64,000 nt of DNA from Diploptera punctata (GCA_030220185.1 JASPKZ010003434.1:248001-312000); one strand, 5' to 3'; counted from the stretch's first letter, positions 34,676 through 45,436 are shown. The notes: generated from the letters alone by a model not told the origin. A program made the numbers and translations.

Positions 34676-34852
34676 TCGTCCAACATTTACATGCCCTAAT
34701 TGAATTTACACATGAATGTAACATGAAGTTTTTCTTGAATAGGCTCTAGCTATATCAAAACAACATTTGTAACATGAGCCCTTTATAGACCTATAGCATT
34801 CCATATAGGCTACGCCTAATAGTTTATTATATAGGCCTAGGCCCCTATATAT

Positions 34853-35093
34853 AAATAAAATAAGTTAAAATATACCTTCTTAGGTAAAATCCGTCGTCCT
34901 CAACTTATAAAGTAGGCCTATGTAATCTTTATGCCTGTAGGCTTTTCAGAACATCCGTCCCATCTTCAGCAGTTCATTCTTCGCTACAGCATCCAGTATG
35001 ATGTTTGATGCTGCTGGTCTTAATGTGACTTTGTCGTATAAGTTGAGGACGACGGATTTTACCTAAGAAGGTATATTTTAACTTATTTTATTT
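34853..35093. mobile_element. Foldback element 3 with one hammerhead-like motif
   Basis: Arms 34853-34910 and 35036-35093 (GGTAAAATCCGTCGTCCTCA and its reverse complement) surround a 125-bp spacer. The hammerhead-like core is in the spacer on the minus strand (34933-34975). TTATGACTCTTCACCTCAAC follows the right arm, as after foldback 1. Confidence 0.8.
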
Positions 35094-35469
35094 TATGACT
35101 CTTCACCTCAACGGTTTTAACAATGAATTTTATTAGTATTGAATATATAGGCCTAGGCCTATATGTTTGTGTGTGTGCACAATATTTTTTTTAAGTCTGT
35201 ACTCGTAGTAAATCAGTAAATTGAATAAAGTTAATCCTATCTACAACACGTAGGGTCTACACCCTGGATGATGTTTAACTGAAGAAAAGACAGGAGACTA
35301 GTCAATGAGATAATTCATATAAAAGATTTCCGTCTTAGGGAAAAGGTAGCATATTTAGCTTCAAAGTTTAAGTTGCTCTGCAGAACAATGAAATTGTGAC
35401 TTACCTTCACTGTAGGCCTACATAAATAAAATGCTAATAATTTGTAAATCAAAAGATTTTCTAAGTTCT

Positions 35470-35655
35470 CCCCTATGGTGTAATGGTAACGTTGTTGTCT
35501 CAGGTAGAGCGGACCCGAGTTCATTCTCCAATTGGGGTAAGTTTATTAGGTGATAGTTTTTCGGTTTTTTTTCCTCACCTACAAAAAAAGTTAAGAAACT
35601 TTAAGGTCCAAGTAGTCTCTGAACATTATCTGGCCATCATAATCATCATATTCGC
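35470..35655 (+). mobile_element. tRNA-like SINE, related to SINE-b
   Basis: CCCCTATGGTGTAATGGTAA (box A-like) and GGACCCGAGTTCATTCTCC (box B-like) head a body with SINE-b landmarks (TTTTTCCTCACCT, AACTTTAAGGTCCAAG, CTGGCCATCATAATCAT). A different head joined to a SINE-b-like body. Confidence 0.7.
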
Positions 35656-36243
35656 CTTGTTTAGTATGGATAGATGAGTGAATGGTGTAACTTTATCTTA
35701 AATGTTCTTGTTGTCCCTGAGATGGCCCTGGCATTGAGTTGATCACTCATCCATGTAGATACTCCATCACCTTGTGTGGTCAAAAAAGTATGTGCTTTAT
35801 CAAGAATACAAAACAGTATGTGTCCCTGTAAGGCCCATGTAGCGTGGGACATGTAAAAGTACTTACAAAGGTAGGGGTTAAACTAAGGTAGGCCCTATTT
35901 CAAAGTAGATGTAAGTCCTATGTTCTGGAATATGATCTCGCTTTTGTGTGTCATCCAATGTGATTCGTGAATCACAAAGAGAGCATCATAATGGTTCCAT
36001 CCCTTAGATGTACGCCTAATTCTGCCTGAACTTCTGAGACACAACTACTTTCGGCTTGACGATCACTAAATTTGTTACGAATCAAGCAATTTAGATTCAC
36101 AAACGGAAACGCACTGAGAAAAAAACAATCAGTTAATGCCCATTCCTTATTACTGTATTTTTAATTTTCAGTCTGAATAAAAATCAATGCTAACTTGTCA
36201 ACAATTAGAATGTGTAAAATCGCTGCTACTGGTGCTAATTAAA

Positions 36244-36582
36244 TAATAGTTTTTAAAAAAACTAAAACAACACGCTTTTATTAGAAAACCGAACTAAAAA
36301 AATGAAAAATAATTTTAATTTCCAACATGCTAGGGGTAAGTAATTTTACCATCAAAAAGCGTGGGATGCTCTTTATCAATTAATATATTTGATAATAAAC
36401 AGATAGGCCTATAGGTAAAAGTAAAGTCTCTATGAAGAAAATGTAAAAATCATAAAAAGCACCCCTCGCTTTTGATGGTAAAATTATTTATCCCAAGCAT
36501 GTTGGAAATTAAAATTATTTTCATTTTTTTAGTTCGGTCTTCTAATAAAGCGTGTTGTTTTAAGTTTTTTAAAACTAATATT
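36244..36582. repeat. Foldback-type inverted repeat, no hammerhead-like motif
   Basis: Left arm 36244-36375 (AACAACACGCTTTTATTAGA, ATTTCCAACATGCTAGGGGT, ACCATCAAAAAGCG) and right arm 36453-36582 are reverse complements with few differences; spacer about 77 bp. Confidence 0.8.
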
Positions 36583-36696
36583 TATTCTTTATTTTTTTAG
36601 TTTTAATATTTTACAGAATAAGATAAAAATGTAAATATCTTTAAATTCGATTCTATTGTAGTATGAGCTTGAAAGTAATACTCTCCTAAAAAAAAA

Positions 36697-36783
36697 CTCC
36701 CAGCCGGATTTGAACCAGCGACCTATGGATTACAGAAATTATATATACCACTAGAGTGTACCGCTCTAACCAACTGAGCTCTT
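36697..36783 (-). pseudogene. tRNA-Tyr-like diverged copy
   Basis: Minus strand GAGCTCAGTTGGTTAGAGCG and CCATAGGTCGCTGGTTCAAA with a longer insert in the anticodon region. Acceptor pairing is partial. Confidence 0.5.
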
Positions 36784-36837
36784 ACAACGATTGACTAAAA
36801 AGTCGACAAGTCCGCAACATATTATACCAGTTTTCAT

Positions 36838-37170
36838 TTTTTTGATTTTCTGATGATTCTGGCCAGAATTCTAGAAACAAAATATGAAATTATTGTATTG
36901 TCACGGGTCCTTTACACGTATACAAAGTCTCAAGTAGTTCCAATGGTTCTAAGTGGGTGAAAATCGTGTTCACAAATTCCGTTACATAGATACAAAGACA
37001 CTTTTTTGATTTTCTGATGATTCTGGGCATGATTTTAGAAACAAAATATGAAATTATTATATTGTCACGGGTCTTTTACAAGTATGCAAAGTTTCAAGTC
37101 GATCCAATGATTTTAAGTGGGTGAAAATCGCGTTAAAAGATCCAGTTACATAGATAGATACAGGTCAAGC
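36838..37170 (+). repeat. Two tandem units of about 166 bp
   Basis: TTTTTTGATTTTCTGATGAT, AGAAACAAAATATGAAATTA, TATTGTCACGGGTC and AAGTGGGTGAAAATCG occur twice in order. It ends in TTACATAGATAGATACAGGT. Confidence 0.8.
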
Positions 37171-37218
37171 TAATAGCTACCCCTAAAGCGTGTAAAAAAG
37201 TGAACATTGTTATTATGA

Positions 37219-37394
37219 CCTCACTATGATGGTTGTCCAGCGGCTCGCTTTGTTTCCTCACATCTGCTATATATAATTAAATACAAAAGATGACTTACTA
37301 CCGCCACTGTAATAAATTCCGCATGTTAATCATTGGAAGAAGCATTGTCGCGCGGCACCCGCTATATCTTAATCGGACAACCATCATAGTGAGG
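37219..37394. mobile_element. Small MITE with perfect 20-bp TIRs
   Basis: CCTCACTATGATGGTTGTCC at 37219-37238 and its exact reverse complement at 37375-37394 enclose 136 bp. No coding sequence. The target duplication is unclear. Confidence 0.75.
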
Positions 37395-37857
37395 CGATTA
37401 ATATATGTGTTGCTATATTTAAATTTTGATCAGTTCTGTGTTCATTGAAAGCAGACAGGTTTACTACTCGCAAGTTCATAACAAGCCGACGAGAAGTTGA
37501 TTTATTGTTGATAAATAATAATTTAATATAGCCTATATTTGACATTGTGAAGTTGGCCTATATTAAATGGCATAATTCGCTACATAAAAATATTTAAAAC
37601 TACCACAATGCAGTCAGGAAAGAGGGGTATGGGGGATTATGGACAAACTAGGAGGAAAAGGAGCAAACAAGATTAAAAGTATCAAAAAAGGGAGGAGAAA
37701 GTGATTGAAAATTTCCCCCATTCTCAATTTTAGTCAACATCCCTATTGATGAGCTTTATAAATCATCGGTTAGTCCAATTTGTGCCTTAAGTATTTTCAG
37801 GTTAAATATTAACTTATTACAAGACTATATTATAATTCTAATTCACAGTAATAATAA

Positions 37858-38166
37858 TAATCAACATCCGGTATCATGGCAGCTACCGCCGTCTTCCGGA
37901 AACCAAACGCCATTCCTCTCTGTCCATCCATTGATCTTCCTCCAATCCTCTGATTTTCATAGCCGCTTTTACCCCTTCTATCCATGTTTTCTTCCGTCTT
38001 CCTCTCTTCCTCCTTTCCATTGGGATCCTTTCCGTAACAATTTTAGGCAATCTTTGCTCTGGCATTCTTTTGACCACTGTAATATTTTCTTTTCTATAGG
38101 CCTAATGTCCGGCTCCTCTTGCACATCCATAATTTCCCTTATTTCTTTATTCCGTATTCTACACAG
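37858..38166 (-). mobile_element. LINE family 2, 3' fragment
   Basis: CATCCGGTATCATGGCAGCT through CTTATTTCTTTATTCCGTAT. Minus frame reads MVKRMPEQRLPKIVTERIPM and KRGRRKKTWIEGVKAAMKI. Same order and ends as the copies at 7429 and 57003. Confidence 0.8.
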
Positions 38167-38283
38167 TAATAGTATATTATTAAATATACTTACTTACCTT
38201 ACGTCCGTCTTTCATTTATGTGTTGCGCATTTTTACTAAATATATTTATAACTCTATAACCCCATTTTTGACTAGCCTATCTA

Positions 38284-38575
38284 ATCTCGGGTTACACCAG
38301 ATGGGATCGTAAAAGGAACACCGATATCTTAAAAGAATTGAAGACTACGCCAATTTTGGAATATATTAAACGGTACCAACTAAATTGGAAACACCATCTA
38401 GAAAGAATGAGTTCAAATGGGACCCGCAAAGCTGTTTATAATTACATACCAAGAGGACGAAGATCACTGGGCCGTCCTATGAAATGCTGGAGGGAAAATT
38501 TTCTATAGGATCGTAACAGGCCTTGGCCTAATACTTGGAAGGAAGGAAGAAGAAGAAGAATCTCACCCGTTTAAT
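38284..38575 (+). mobile_element. GAA-tailed LINE 3' fragment
   Basis: Plus reading LGYTRWDRKRNTDILKELK, YQLNWKHHLERMSSNGTRKA and IPRGRRSLGRPMKCW, ending in a GAAGAAGAA tail near 38545-38562. Similar GAAGAA tails end the fragments at 53780 and 55435. Confidence 0.75.
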
Positions 38576-40288
38576 TAGTTTCGCCTCCGATATCTCTAAA
38601 TAAAGTTATAAAATTACCCTCTCAATAAAAAAACGGAAATCAATAAGGTTTCTTTGATATAATAGGCCTATAAAGCATATTTTTTCTGATCCTGCCGCTT
38701 GGAATGGATTCCCACATGTTGAATCTATAGTAATAAAGAACATTCCAGAAATTGTTATTTTCCGGGGCTAGAGAGCGTTTTCTAAATGGCTGAACAGTAA
38801 CACCTCCAATATATTACAAGGTAACAATAAGCCTCGCGGAAGGTGTCACGTTGAAAGCGATGTAATGTGGTACACGCAACCTTTTACTGCCTGCTGATGC
38901 GCATGGTCATTTCCGGTCTGCAAAATATTCAACGTCACATCCGTTATTAATGTGCCAATTGTTACAAGTTGCTTTGGTAACTTGATACTTGTCCCATAAC
39001 CATTTACCTCTTTGTTAACAGAATGTAATATACTCACGTCTGGTATTCGAGATCATGTCCTTGTCTTTTCAAAGCCACCTGTTTACTATATTCACTGAAA
39101 TATTATTGGAACTTGCTAGAATTCTGAAAATGGTTTCGATGGAATACAGTAGACCTATGTTAACTGATGTTTTCCAAAACGAAAACTATTTTGTTCAAGT
39201 CTTAACATGTGCTACTTGAATAGACATGTTCAGGTGTAACATTAATTTTTCGTTAATTTATACATGCTATAGCACAAATCGTATGAAGAGTTGTAAAATA
39301 GCAAAATTACTCGGCATTTTCGTGACCCTATACTGGCTGGATGATCGTTCACTTCTAACACATGTGGATGTGAAGCCAGCAGCCGGCTGGTAGACCAAGG
39401 GTCTGCCGCGCTAAGGAGTTTATTGTATTTATATTTTCATGTAAATCATATCATATGTATTATGATTCTAATACGCCTATCTTAATATATCCTTTATTTT
39501 ACTGTAAGAATGTCGGTGAATGTACCTATAGATCTATCTTCCCTAGAATTTAAATACATTCACTCAATTAAAAGAGAAAATTAAAATACCTTAATTCTAA
39601 GAAGATGAATAAATTCTCAAAGACAGTGGCAAAAATATGTTTTGGCCCAGTTCATAAATTTAGGTTTTTTTTTTCAGTTTATTGTTTTGTTGTTTACATT
39701 AATTTATATTTTTCTTTGTATTTAGGTAGATAATTTCTGATATATTAGTTTACGAATCAAGATTGATAGAAATAGGCCTATGTAAAAAATAATGTTTTTA
39801 TAAAAATAGGAATAATATATTTTTTGAAAATATTAGCTATTGGTAGACCTATAAGATTTTTCAGTAATAGGCCATATAGGGCCTACGTGTTTATAGTGTG
39901 TTCCGTAGAATCACTACCACAATTCAACTTAAAATTCTCCTAAACTGAAAGTGACAGAGTAACCGGACTTATACTTTATTTTAGAAAACTCATGAAAGTT
40001 TCAATAGATCTCTACATATGCGCCTCTAGCGCACAGTGGGCCAGAAACAAATCTAGCTGGAAAAAACTATTTTCACTCACCCTCATCAATTTATATATAT
40101 ATTTTTTTACTCTAATAATATTGTCATGTGACTTCACTTATCTGCAAACGAGGATAGAATTCTAAAGTTTATGAAGACAATATAAACATCGGATTTTGCC
40201 GATAGTTAAGTATTCATCTGGTCCGCATCCCGGTTGTGTTTTTAGCGTTGTGTGGTCACGTTCAGTGAGCTTTTTCTTCTTATTCTGT
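38576..40288. other. ZNG1 intron, mostly unrecognised
   Basis: Apart from the SINE-a 3' fragment at 39325-39425, no element or ORF is supported. Confidence 0.4.
39325..39425 (+). mobile_element. SINE-a 3' fragment
   Basis: CCTATACTGGCTGGATGATC through GCCAGCAGCCGGCTGGTAGA to CTAAGGAGTTTATTG. Only the 3' third of the family is present. Confidence 0.8.
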
Positions 40289-40807
40289 ATGGAGACTTCG
40301 CTTCAAGGTTTGTACTTTTCATTGATATAGGGCCTATTTAACGTTTTTTTATATAATCAGATATTATGTTAAATAGGCCTACGTGTGGAATCATACATTC
40401 GAAACACTAAAAAATTTACATAATCATCTTACTTTAAATTGAGCCAGAAAAAAACAGTTTTGAACAGTAGTACAAATTTTAGTTATAATACAGAGTGATT
40501 TATGGACTTAATTCCCGCACTATAACACGTGTGCAAATTATTGCATTTTTTAGTAATTAGTTTTCTTATTACAGGAGGCGGCCGGCAGCTGAGGCCTTCC
40601 GTCACGCGCAGACAATTGTTTGATTTAATGTATGAAGAAAAGTGTTCGGCAGAGACAATAAGTGATAATTTAGTAAATAAATTTGAGTTTAGGGGATGTT
40701 CGGAGAATGTTTTAAAATATATTAAAAACAATATATTTTTTAAAGCGATTTTCTCAAACGTAGGAATGTGTGCGCGAGAAAAAAGATACTATAGCTATTT
40801 CTACTGA
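40289..40807 (+). CDS. Candidate two-exon small ORF, unknown function
   Basis: ATG at 40289 opens METSLQ. A possible donor GTTTGT follows at 40308 and a good acceptor (TTATTACAG) ends at 40574. Joining 40289-40307 to 40575-40807 gives one frame of 84 codons (83 residues and a stop), beginning METSLQGGGRQLRPS and ending SYFY. The second exon contains a charged, tryptophan-free segment with RRQLFDLMYEEKCSAE and FEFRGCSENVLKYIKN. I recognise no domain. Removal of the 267-bp intron keeps the frame, which is the only support. It lies inside a ZNG1 intron and is followed within about 60 bp by a SINE, so it could be part of a mobile element or chance. Confidence 0.3.
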
Positions 40808-40867
40808 AATATTCTGATTGGCTACAAGTGAATGTTAACTTTCCCGCTATTAAGAATTTAGAACAAT

Positions 40868-41180
40868 GACAATCACGCAGCGGGCCCGGTTCGATTCCCG
40901 GTCGGGACAGGCTCCTGAGTGAGGTTTTTTCGGGGTTTTTCCTCACCTGTAAGACAAATGTCAGGAAGCTTAGGGCCCAACGGTCCCCGAAAATCATCCG
41001 GCTATCATCATCATCTTTATCATTATCATCATAATCATCATCATCCTTCACCGGTGTGGAAAGCAACGGGAAGCTACCAGACATATAATTAATTTCCTAG
41101 TAAAGCTGTAAAGCATAAAAATGCTATGATTACAGTGAAAGATCTGGCCTCAGGCACAATTACTTTGGATGATTATTCCA
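40868..41180 (+). mobile_element. SINE-b copy, 5'-truncated
   Basis: Starts at CACGCAGCGGGCCCGGTTCG within the tRNA-like head and retains the whole body to CTCAGGCACAATTACTTTGG. It directly follows the candidate two-exon ORF. Confidence 0.88.
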
Positions 41181-41369
41181 TATTTTTGTTAGTATTAGCT
41201 AGTATTAGATCACATTACCACCATTGTCTTTTGTTTAGTCTGTATTTTAATAATATGCTATCTTAAAATTGTATTAAGTAGTTTAATTTTTGTATAGCCT
41301 ATATTTACGTTTCGCTGGTTAAGTGGAAGAGAAGGCTTTATGACCTTAATTCTGCTGGCTAAAATAAAT

Positions 41370-41421
41370 TATTATTATTATTGTTGTTGTTGTTGTTATT
41401 ATTATTATTATTATTATTATT
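41370..41421. repeat. ATT/GTT compound array
   Basis: ATT units, then four or so GTT units, then ATT units, about 300 bp upstream of ZNG1 exon iii. Confidence 0.95.
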
Positions 41422-41733
41422 CTAATGATCGCAATGAAATCTCTTTTCAAGCTTAGGTGGATTAGATCGTGAGTGAGGGCTTCAGTTTAATGCAAATTTG
41501 AAAATAGAGAACCACCTTCTTTATGTAGGCCTAATTTCTTAAACTGCTCCGTTATTTCTACAAACCAAATGATTCCTTCTGTAGTCTATCCATTGTCATT
41601 AATGCTGCTGACAGTTTTATATAGACCATAATTTTAGTACTCATGGTATTTAAAAAAAACCCTCGTCATAGGTTGGTGCAAGAAATCGCAGTATTCTTCA
41701 AAATTATATTTGATTTATTTATCTATGTTTCAG

Positions 41734-41778
41734 ATGCATTAATGGAGCTACAGATTTACTTGAAGCCTCACATTGCAG
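41734..41778 (+). CDS. ZNG1: ZNG1 (CBWD) zinc chaperone GTPase, internal exon iii
   Basis: A 45-bp exon between TGTTTCAG and GTGAGT. It completes the Arg codon of exon ii, reads CINGATDLLEASHC, and ends with AG of another split Arg (phase 2). This matches the position of the RxINGxxxILExxxxRV segment that follows the G4 helix in animal ZNG1/CBWD proteins. Such a short exon is not detectable alone; its support is exact reading-frame continuity and motif order with exons ii and iv. It is separated from exon iv by only 317 bp, and that intron contains a decayed LINE fragment. Confidence 0.88.
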
Positions 41779-41857
41779 GTGAGTGCAATCAATTTAGATA
41801 TAAACATTTAAAACATTATTTTCGTATAGTTTTCTAATGTTTGAAACATCATTTTCT

Positions 41858-41985
41858 ACATTTCACTTCCCTCAAATCGTGTTAACATTATTGTACCACC
41901 TCATACTCGTCACTTCTCCTCTGGTTTTCTTAAAAGAAGTTCCGTGTTTCTCTTTCATCCCTAGGAACATGATATGTAAAACATA
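41858..41985 (-). mobile_element. Decayed LINE family 1 fragment in the 317-bp ZNG1 intron
   Basis: ACTTCCCTCAAATCGTGTTA, CCTCTGGTTTTCTTAAAAG and CTCTTTCATCCCTAGGAACA follow the same order as the family 1 tail. Both ends are missing. It sits between exons iii and iv without disturbing the splice sites. Confidence 0.65.
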
Positions 41986-42095
41986 TAATGTAGCTGTAGA
42001 TTATAATGTTAATGTAAATTGATTACGATGTGATGATTGATCCATTTATTTCATTTCTTGAACATATATTTTAGATATCCAATTTTACTTTGCAG

Positions 42096-42155
42096 GGTAC
42101 AATTGGATCGCATTTTGGATCTTCGAGCGTATAACAGTACGGAACAACACTCTAG
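42096..42155 (+). CDS. ZNG1: ZNG1 (CBWD) zinc chaperone GTPase, internal exon iv
   Basis: A 60-bp exon between TTTGCAG and GTAAGT. It completes Arg and reads VQLDRILDLRAYNSTEQHS with a split Arg at the end (phase 2). This corresponds to the RVDLxxVLDLxAFD segment of animal ZNG1/CBWD that links the GTPase domain to the CobW C-terminal domain. No later exon was recognised between 42156 and 64000, so the following intron is at least 21.8 kb or a short exon was missed. The C-terminal domain is therefore not represented in the window. Confidence 0.9.
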
Positions 42156-42593
42156 GTAAGTTTGAGACTTTGACTTTATTAAGTACAAGTAATGTTTCAT
42201 ATTTCACATCCATTTACAATAGGCCTACCTCTTTAATCTTTAACCAAACTCCAGTTATTGGAATATGCCGCCAGTTGTAATGAGGGACTGCGATCAACAG
42301 ACTCTTTTAAGCAAAGTTTACATTTTGTAAAGCTTTACATTGATATAGTATCAAATTTTTATTTTTTGAATGCAATCAGTGTTTGTTAATTTATATTATT
42401 ATTTATGGGCCTATAAATTATATATAACTGTTAAGCCCTATCCTAGTATTTAAAACTAGTGTATTTAGGGTATGTAAACCCGTGATATGGGTACACTCCA
42501 TATATTATAAGACGGGCCTACACACAATGCATATGGTTAGTTGATGCCAGGACCAACGCCGAAAACAGCACATTCATTCATTCATAGTGTTCT

Positions 42594-43200
42594 GCTCAAG
42601 AGCAGGTCTTTTACTGCAAACTCAGCATTCTCCACTCTTTTCTTGACTCAGCTTTCCTTTTTGTATCTGCATACAAACCATTTATTTTAATATTGTCTAT
42701 CATCTGATGTCTTTTTCTGCCCTTAACTTTCTTTCCGTTGACCATTCCTTCTAGAGCATCCTTCAGCAGGCAGTTTCTTTCTTAGCCAGTGGCCAATCCA
42801 ATTTATTTTCCTCTTCTTTATGAGTTCCAGCATTGTTCTTCTTTCACACCACTCTGTCTAGCACATCTTCATTTCTTACTTTGTCTGTCCATTTTATACG
42901 TTCCATTCTTCTCCATATCCACATCTCAAAAGCTTCCAGTCGCTTTTCCTCATTCCGTCGTAATGCCCACGTCTCTGTACCATATAATGCTACACTCCAC
43001 ACAATGCACTTCACTAGCCTATTTCTTATTTCTCTTGACATAGGTCCGCAGAAAATGCGTCTCTTCTTGTTGAAAGCTTCTTTTGCCATTGCTATCCTCT
43101 GCTTTACTTCTTAATTACAGTTCATGTTACTACTGATAGTACAACCCAAGTATTTGAAGCTCTCCACTTGCTCAATGGCCTCATCTTTAATCTTTCATGT
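42594..43200 (-). pseudogene. C-terminal tail of LINE family 5
   Basis: MAKEAFNKKRRIFCGPMSRE, VKCIVWSVALYGTETWALRR and RLEAFEMWIWRRMERIKWTD are the standard thumb-to-tail segment after the RT. Further left, LIKKRKINWIGHWLRK appears in another frame. Separated from the RT by the inserted 0.9-kb repeat. Confidence 0.8.
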
Positions 43201-43226
43201 TTATCTTCCTTTGTTTCTTTCCTTGT

Positions 43227-44129
43227 GTGCCGCGGGGGTGGGTTTTTTTTTTTGAAAATATTATATATCCCATGTCTGCCTACCATTTTGTGCAGTTTCT
43301 TATAAAAAACCACGCTCTGCGCCGCCGTGAATCGTCATTTTGTTTCCGTTGTATATATTAGCGTAGAGTTCATAACAATCAAGGTTATTATTCAAAAGCC
43401 TTTGCCCGGGCCCATAAGAAGCAAAGATTGATTCATCTTTCTTTTCTAAACACTTAAACATCAATCTACAATAGATCTTAAAAACACTTGAGCAATGTAT
43501 GATTCCTGGTTAAACTGGATGTATCAGTGTTATTATTAACCATGAAAGCCAGATGGAAAAATAAAGGGAAGCTTGTATGATCTCCTAAATAAGTAAATTT
43601 ATGTACGGGAATGTGTCGAACAGCAGCATGCACATAAATAATTTGAACATTAAACAGGATGTATATAAAAATGATGTTTAATATAAACAAGACGTCTGAA
43701 GTTTAGAAAAAATATATAACAAATATAAATATTGATCATTCTTGAATTTAAACAAAAATATAAATAATCATTAACATAAAAAAATATATATCATACCTCA
43801 CTCAAACAAGTTCATTCATACAAATAGTCCAAGCCAGGGTGGCTTTCCCTGGTCCTCCGGACCAACAACTCAAACCACGCCACTCGCGTGCTCCAGACGA
43901 AGTAGTCTAAAACAAAAGTTCCGATCGAATGATAATGTTCAAGAATGTGCGTAGCGTATTTGAGCGTTCCGAGGTAGAAGGGGAGATGCGCAGCACAAAC
44001 AGCGCAACAGCAGAGGTAACAAGGAGAGTGGGGGTAGATGCATAGAGAAGGGATATTGGCATAGTTCACGAATCTTTCTGTTCAAGGAGGATAACGGCAC
44101 TGAAGTAGCGAACCGAAAATCGCACTTTC
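43227..44129. repeat. 0.9-kb repeat inserted in LINE family 5
   Basis: Splits the LINE ORF between its RT and tail. AGTTCATAACAATCAAGGTT, AAAAGCCTTTGCCCGGGCCC and GGTAGAAGGGGAGATGCGCA recur in the same orientation at 52898-53713. The right end is a hairpin, ACCGAAAATCGCACTTTCGG(T). The left 90 bp have no counterpart. Element class unknown. Confidence 0.75.
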
Positions 44130-44827
44130 GGTTCACCTATAATCATGGCCTTTGTCTTATTTATATTTATCTTCATCCCATAATCCTTACACTTATCATT
44201 CAGCTCCATCACCATGTTCCTCAATGTCGTTGCATCTTCTGCTAGCAAAGCCATATCATCAGCAAATCTTATGCACTTTATTCTTCTTCCTCCCATGTTT
44301 ACGCCTCCCGTATTACTGAAGCAGTTCTTCATTAGGTCTTCCAGGTAGATGTTGAAAAGGGTAGGTGATAGAGGACATCCTTGCCTTACCCCTCTTCCAA
44401 TTTCTCTTCCCTCTGACATTTCTTCTCCTATCTTCACTTTTATTCGCTGTTTCATATAAAGACTACTTATGAGCCTCCTCTCCTTCCAGTTCACGCCAAT
44501 TTTCTTCAAGATCTTCAGGAGTTTATTCCAATTTACTCTGTCAAAGGCCTTTTCCAGGTCAACAAATACTGCATAAACGTCTTTATCTTTTTCTATATAT
44601 CTTTCTCCTATTGTTCGTATCAATCCAATTGCATCTCTTGTACCCTTTCCCTTCCTGAAGCCAAACTGTTCTTCTTCCAATTCGCTTTCCATCGTAGAAC
44701 GTAAACGTCGATTCAGTATTCGCAGGAGAATCTTTGCAGAGTGTGATATCAAGCTGATAGTCCTGAACTCCTTACATTTCTTTGCATTGTTTTTCTTCGG
44801 TATTGGTATTAACACTGTCTCAGTCAA
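44066..44827 (-). pseudogene. Reverse transcriptase of LINE family 5
   Basis: Intact over about 240 codons. TETVLIPIPKKNNAKKCKEF, FRTISLISHSAKILLRIL, QFGFRKGKGTRDAIGLI, VFVDLEKAFDRVNWNK (motif A Asp), GRGVRQGCPLSPTLFNIYL (motif B), IKCIRFADDMALLAEDATT (catalytic FADD) and YGMKININKTKAMIIGEPK are all present in the correct order. The ORF then runs into the inserted repeat and reads foreign residues to a stop. This is the best-preserved RT in the window. Confidence 0.92.
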
Positions 44828-45436
44828 TTCTTCGGGCCATTCACCTTCTTATATATCTTGTTGCATAAACGCAAAATTTCCTTCTTTCCTTCGCCCAAGC
44901 ATTTAACGAATTCAATGGGGATTCCATCTACCCCTGTTGTTTTACCATTTTTCATTTCCTTAATTGCTAGTTCAACTTCTTCTTTCAGAATTGAAAATCC
45001 TTTTTCATCTTCTGATACGTCTTCTTCATTTGCTATATCCAAGTTAGTCGGACGATTTCTTATCTCATATAGCTCTTCTACATATTTTTTCCCATGTATT
45101 CATAATTCCCTGTCGGTCTGTTATTTTCTTCATTATTTTCGTCCTCAATCAGCCACATAGTTTTCCTGCTCTTCTTTCCATAGTCCAAGCCTTTAACTTC
45201 CTGGTACATTAAATCATATGTTCCTTTCCTCTCCAGATTCTCTAGTTCTTCACATTTCTGCTTCATCCATTCTTCCCTTGCCTTGTCAGTTTCTCTTCTA
45301 AGTTCGTTGTTTAGTTTCCTGTAGTTTCTTTTGGCTTCTTCTGTATTGCTATTTTTCCATTTTCTTCTTTCTTCCATCTTCTCTAACATTTTTTCTGTGA
45401 CCCAAGGTTTCTTAATATTCTTGCTCCCTTTGTATC

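Noticed and set aside
36838..37170. Possible hammerhead cores in the two 166-bp tandem units (CTGATGA ... GAAAC in each).
   Set aside because: Although tandem units with hammerheads would fit a retrozyme, stem II is poor in the second unit, separated from GAA in the first, and no stem I pairing was found.
40740..41084. A 114-codon minus-strand ORF with RPGIEPGPLRD.
   Set aside because: It is a reading of SINE-b in reverse; such strings come from the tRNA-like head and ATC repeat.
43812..44136. Two minus-strand ORFs in the 0.9-kb repeat, with a partly similar reading in the 53.4-kb copy.
   Set aside because: The similarity simply reflects repeat homology; frames are not conserved and no domain is visible.
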